7,664 bases of DNA from Thermoanaerobaculia bacterium. GTDB taxonomy: Bacteria; Acidobacteriota; Thermoanaerobaculia; UBA5066. Location: assembly GCA_017999215.1 (NCBI GenBank), contig JAGOBQ010000194.1, positions 1 to 7,664 on the forward strand, written 5' to 3'. Positions 5,116 to 7,664 of this stretch are shown here, in pieces. Every line of letters begins with the position of its first letter. Position 1 is the first letter of the stretch. The position numbers and the translations under genes were made by a program. The notes under the pieces are model-generated. The model saw only the letters and a program-made list of their open reading frames with translations, ran no database searches and was not told the DNA's origin.

Positions 5116-6455
5116 CTCCCTCCACCCTTCCGGAGGACGGTGGCCGTGAACCCGTCGTTCGACGCACCCGGCGCGACCCGGAAGACGCCGTCCGAGCGGA
5201 GCGCCCGGGCGAGGGGCGCGGGGAGGCGGGACGGGGCGGGCCGCTCGACGGAGGCGGCGCCGCGCTCGCCGAGGATCGCCGCCACGACCTCCTCGTTCTC
5301 CTCGGGCTCGAGGGAGCAGGTGACGTAGACGACGCTCCCTCCCGGCGCGCAGAGGTCGAGCGCGGCGCCGAGCAGCGCCCGCTGCGCGACCGCGAGCCGC
5401 GCGAGGTCCGCCGGGACGAGCCGCCAGCGGATCTCCGGGTTCTTTCGGAGCGTCCCCGTCCCCGAGCACGGGGCGTCCAGGAGGACCGAGCGGAACGCCC
5501 CGCGCGGGAGAGGGGGCCGCGCCGAGTCGGCCCGGACGACGAGGGCGTCTCCGGCCCGCCCGGCGGCGCGGAGAGAGGCCGCGAGCCGGCGCGCCCGGGT
5601 CGGGTTCCGCTCCAGGGCCACGACGCGCCCGGCCCGCCCGGTCGCGAGGAGCGTCCGCGTCTTGCCCCCCGGCGCGGCCGCGAGGTCGACGACGACCTCC
5701 GCCGCGTCGACGAGCTCGCACATCGCCTGGGCCGCGACGTCGACGACGGCGAGCCGGCCGGAGGCGATCTCCGGGTGGCTGCCGGCCGACGCGGACGAGA
5801 GCGTGACGGCGAGAGGCGCCCAGGGAGACCGCTCCCCCTCGAGTCCGCCGTCGCGAAGGCGCGCGAGGAAGGCGCCCGGGTCCTCGCCCCTCGGATCGAG
5901 CAGGACGTCCACCGGCGCCTCCGCGTCGTCGGACCGCAGCGCGGCCGAGGCCACCTCGAGCCCGAGGTCGGAGACCCAGCGGCGGACGAGCCATTCCGGA
6001 TGGGACGTCTCGAGGGCGAGCCGGAGGAGCGGGTCCGTCTCCGGGGGGAGGTCGATTCGAGGAGGCCTCCCTTCCGCGGCGACCTTCCGGAGGACCGCGT
6101 TGACGAGGCCCGAGGCCCGCGGCGCGCGGAGGCGAACCGCGCCGACCGTCTCCCCGACGGCGGCGTGGGGCGGGACGCGCTCGAGGAGGAGGAGCTGGGC
6201 GGCGCCGACGCGAAGGCCCGCCCGAACGTCTGCGTCGAGCGTCTCGATCGGACGGGAGAGGTGCCGGGAGAGAACGTGGTCGAGGAGCGACCGGTTCCGG
6301 AGGGCGGAGAGGACGATCGTCCTGAGGAGCCCGCGGTCCCGCGGCGGAAGCCGCCCCTCCTTCGCGGCGAGGAGCGGCGCCGCGAACGCTCGGTCGCGCT
6401 CGATGCGGACGAGCACCTCGACGGCGAGGGCGCGGACCGGGACCCCGTCCGTCAC
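5109..6455 (-). CDS. rsmB: 16S rRNA (cytosine-C5) methyltransferase, RsmB/Sun family
   Basis: 448 aa from the GTG at 6455. It uses S-adenosylmethionine to methylate a cytosine of 16S rRNA (C967 in E. coli). The N-terminal NusB-like RNA-binding domain spans about residues 5-135 (for example RDRGLLRTIVLSALRNR, and SGLVNAVLRK). The catalytic domain follows, with the SAM-binding motif DLAAAPGGKT (257-266), motif IV DAPCSGTGTLRKNPEIRW (327-344, Cys330) and motif VI YVTCSLEPEENEEV (377-390). Cys380 is the expected nucleophile and Cys330 helps release the product, so both key cysteines are intact. The frame is open upstream to 6692, but that part is Arg-rich and overlaps fmt. The GTG at 6455 overlaps the fmt TGA as GTGA, which fits translational coupling and places the NusB domain right at the N-terminus. 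Confidence 0.95.
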   Translation of the reverse strand: MTDGVPVRALAVEVLVRIERDRAFAAPLLAAKEGRLPPRDRGLLRTIVLSALRNRSLLDHVLSRHLSRPIETLDADVRAGLRVGAAQLLLLERVPPHAAVGETVGAVRLRAPRASGLVNAVLRKVAAEGRPPRIDLPPETDPLLRLALETSHPEWLVRRWVSDLGLEVASAALRSDDAEAPVDVLLDPRGEDPGAFLARLRDGGLEGERSPWAPLAVTLSSASAGSHPEIASGRLAVVDVAAQAMCELVDAAEVVVDLAAAPGGKTRTLLATGRAGRVVALERNPTRARRLAASLRAAGRAGDALVVRADSARPPLPRGAFRSVLLDAPCSGTGTLRKNPEIRWRLVPADLARLAVAQRALLGAALDLCAPGGSVVYVTCSLEPEENEEVVAAILGERGAASVERPAPSRLPAPLARALRSDGVFRVAPGASNDGFTATVLRKGGGSR

Positions 6456-7378
6456 GACCAGGTCTCGCCGGGCGCGACCCGCTCGCCGCGGACGAACGTC
6501 GCGGCGTCGAGCGGCTTGCGCCCTTCGGCCTGCAGGCGCGAGAGCGCGAGCGCCCCCGAGCCGCAGGCGACGACGACCTCCTCGCCCGCGGAGAGGACCT
6601 CTCCCGGCGCGGCTCCGGCGCGGCCCGCCGCCGCACGCGCCGCGAGGAGCTTCACGCGCCGGCCGCCGCGAAACGCGAAGAGCCCGGGCCACGGCGTGAA
6701 GGCCCGGAGACGATTCACGAGCTCCTCCGCGGGGCGCGAGAAGTCGGCCTGGCCGTCCTCGCGCCGGATCTTCGGGCAGAGCGTCGCGAGGGAGTCCTCC
6801 TGGGGGACGGCGACGGCCGTTCCGGATGCGATCGAAGGGAGCGTCGCGACGAGGAGCCCCGCACCGTCCCGGGCCAGGCGCGCCGAGAGGGAGCCGGCGT
6901 CCTCCTCCGGCGCGATGGGCGAGCGAGCGACCGCGTAGACGGGGCCGGTGTCCATCCCCGCCTCCATCCGCATGATCGAGACGCCGCTCTCCGCGTCGCC
7001 CGCGAGGAGCGCCGCCTGGACGGGCGAGGCGCCGCGCCAGCGCGGCAGGAGGGAGCCGTGGACGTTCACGCAGCCGAGGCGGGGCAGGTCGAGGACCCTC
7101 TGCGCGAGGATCTTCCCGTAAGCGACGACGACGAAGAGGTCGGCGCCGACGTCCGCGATGCGGGCGACGGCGATGTCGTCCCTTAGCGTCGGCGGCTGAA
7201 AGACGGCGAGGCCGAGCTCCTTCGCGCGCCGGGCGACCGGCGGATCGAGCCGCTCGGCGGAGCGGCCGACCGGCTTCGCCGGCTGGGAGACGACGAGGGC
7301 GACCTCGTGCCCCGCGGAGAGGAGCCCCTCGAGCGACGGGAGGGCGAAGTCGGGCGAGCCGAAGAAGACGATGCGCAT
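6452..7378 (-). CDS. fmt: Methionyl-tRNA formyltransferase
   Basis: 308 aa, normal length. It formylates the amino group of Met on initiator tRNA using 10-formyltetrahydrofolate, in the cytosol. The N-terminal Rossmann-type domain starts MRIVFFGSPDFALPSLE. The catalytic core shows VNVHGSLLPRWRGASPVQ (104-121), with Asn105 and His107, and MDTGPVY (142-148) with the catalytic Asp143. The linker CPKIRREDGQADF (201-213) and the C-terminal tRNA-binding domain (about 215-308) are complete. The ATG at 7378 lies 19 bases after the ftsK stop codon with no strong Shine-Dalgarno sequence, so it may be read through from ftsK. In many bacteria fmt follows def (peptide deformylase); no def is seen here, but the upstream neighbour beyond the window is unknown. 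It shares GTGA with rsmB downstream. Confidence 0.97.
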   Translation of the reverse strand: MRIVFFGSPDFALPSLEGLLSAGHEVALVVSQPAKPVGRSAERLDPPVARRAKELGLAVFQPPTLRDDIAVARIADVGADLFVVVAYGKILAQRVLDLPRLGCVNVHGSLLPRWRGASPVQAALLAGDAESGVSIMRMEAGMDTGPVYAVARSPIAPEEDAGSLSARLARDGAGLLVATLPSIASGTAVAVPQEDSLATLCPKIRREDGQADFSRPAEELVNRLRAFTPWPGLFAFRGGRRVKLLAARAAAGRAGAAPGEVLSAGEEVVVACGSGALALSRLQAEGRKPLDAATFVRGERVAPGETWS

Positions 7379-7397
7379 CGGAGCCGCCGTCGGACCG

Positions 7398-7664
7398 TCA
7401 GCGCGGCTGGCGGTCGACGCCGTCGTAGTAGTCGGAGGGGACGAGGACCTCGCGGCTCTTCGCGCCGCCCGAGGGCGGGCCGACGATCCCGTCGCGCTGC
7501 ATCATGTCGATGAGCTTCCCCGCGCGGGAGAAGCCGATCTCGAGCCGGCGCTGGAGGAACGAGATCGAGGCCATCCGCTCGCGGACGACGAGGCGCGCCG
7601 CCTGGTCGTACATCGGGTCGGCGTCGTCGGCGCCGGCCTTTCCGCCTCGGCCGTTCCCTTCCAT
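7398..7664 (-). CDS. ftsK: DNA translocase FtsK, C-terminal part (gamma domain), cut by the window edge
   Basis: The last 88 residues visible contain the winged-helix gamma domain of FtsK/SpoIIIE. It begins near MYDQAARLVVRERMASISFL, continues with QRRLEIGFSRAGKLIDMM, and ends QRDGIVGPPSGGAKSREVLV (about visible residues 18-76). In FtsK this domain reads the polar DNA motifs that steer the motor toward the chromosome terminus and activates the XerCD recombinase at dif. The membrane and motor domains must lie beyond 7664. The visible part happens to begin with ATG at the last three bases, but this is most likely an internal Met, because a free gamma domain would be unusual. The linker before the domain (GNGRGGKAGADDADP) is flexible, as is usual. 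Stop codon at 7398-7400. Confidence 0.92.
   Translation of the reverse strand: MEGNGRGGKAGADDADPMYDQAARLVVRERMASISFLQRRLEIGFSRAGKLIDMMQRDGIVGPPSGGAKSREVLVPSDYYDGVDRQPR

Noticed and set aside
5089..6636. Alternative minus-strand frame overlapping rsmB (515 codons)
   Set aside because: Composed mostly of Arg, Pro, Ala and Gly. The other frame carries the complete RsmB motifs.
5010..6938. Very long plus-strand open frame (642 codons) opposite rsmB and fmt
   Set aside because: It is an antisense shadow caused by high GC and scarcity of stop codons. The product is almost only Arg, Gly, Glu, Pro and Asp, with no motif, and both opposing genes have intact family motifs throughout.

Overview
The window is from a high-GC bacterial chromosome. 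All six protein-coding genes lie on the minus strand, so transcription runs from the right edge to the left. Two 60-base samples counted by hand show the range: 52 of 60 bases are G or C at 5581-5640 (rsmB) and 35 of 60 at 2581-2640 (membrane glycosyltransferase). The short rhomboid with an N-terminal PLRDTIPSR-type motif, the high GC and the ftsK-fmt-rsmB order suggest an Acidobacteriota-like or similar Gram-negative lineage. That taxonomic guess is weak, because no rRNA or other marker is present.

Right part (about 7664 to 4575) is housekeeping. It holds the C-terminal end of ftsK (the DNA-binding gamma domain, cut by the window edge), fmt (methionyl-tRNA formyltransferase) and rsmB (16S rRNA m5C methyltransferase). 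fmt and rsmB share a 4-base GTGA overlap and form a translation-related unit. A small terminator-like hairpin overlaps the rsmB stop codon. Directly after it comes a near-consensus sigma70-type promoter for an HU-family DNA-binding protein, which has a strong Shine-Dalgarno sequence and a leader hairpin. Behind the HU gene lies a run of four perfect inverted repeats in about 100 bases; one is a classical intrinsic terminator.

Middle (4544 to 3834) is a six-to-seven-TM rhomboid serine protease with its catalytic Ser and His intact. It probably has its own transcription start, placed very close to the GTG start codon.

Left part (about 3571 to 423) is a two-gene surface-polysaccharide unit: a multi-spanning GT-C-like membrane protein and a polyprenyl-phosphate sugar phosphotransferase, coupled by an ATGA overlap. 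The second enzyme would load the first sugar phosphate onto the lipid carrier. The first probably transfers a sugar from a lipid-linked donor on the outer face of the membrane. About 420 bases beyond the operon contain no convincing gene, but hold two hairpins, one with a terminator-like tail.

I see no CRISPR array, mobile element, tRNA, defence system or clearly new system. The most unusual material is non-coding: the hairpin cluster at 4575-4675, the compact rsmB/HU junction, and the long structured tail after the polysaccharide unit.
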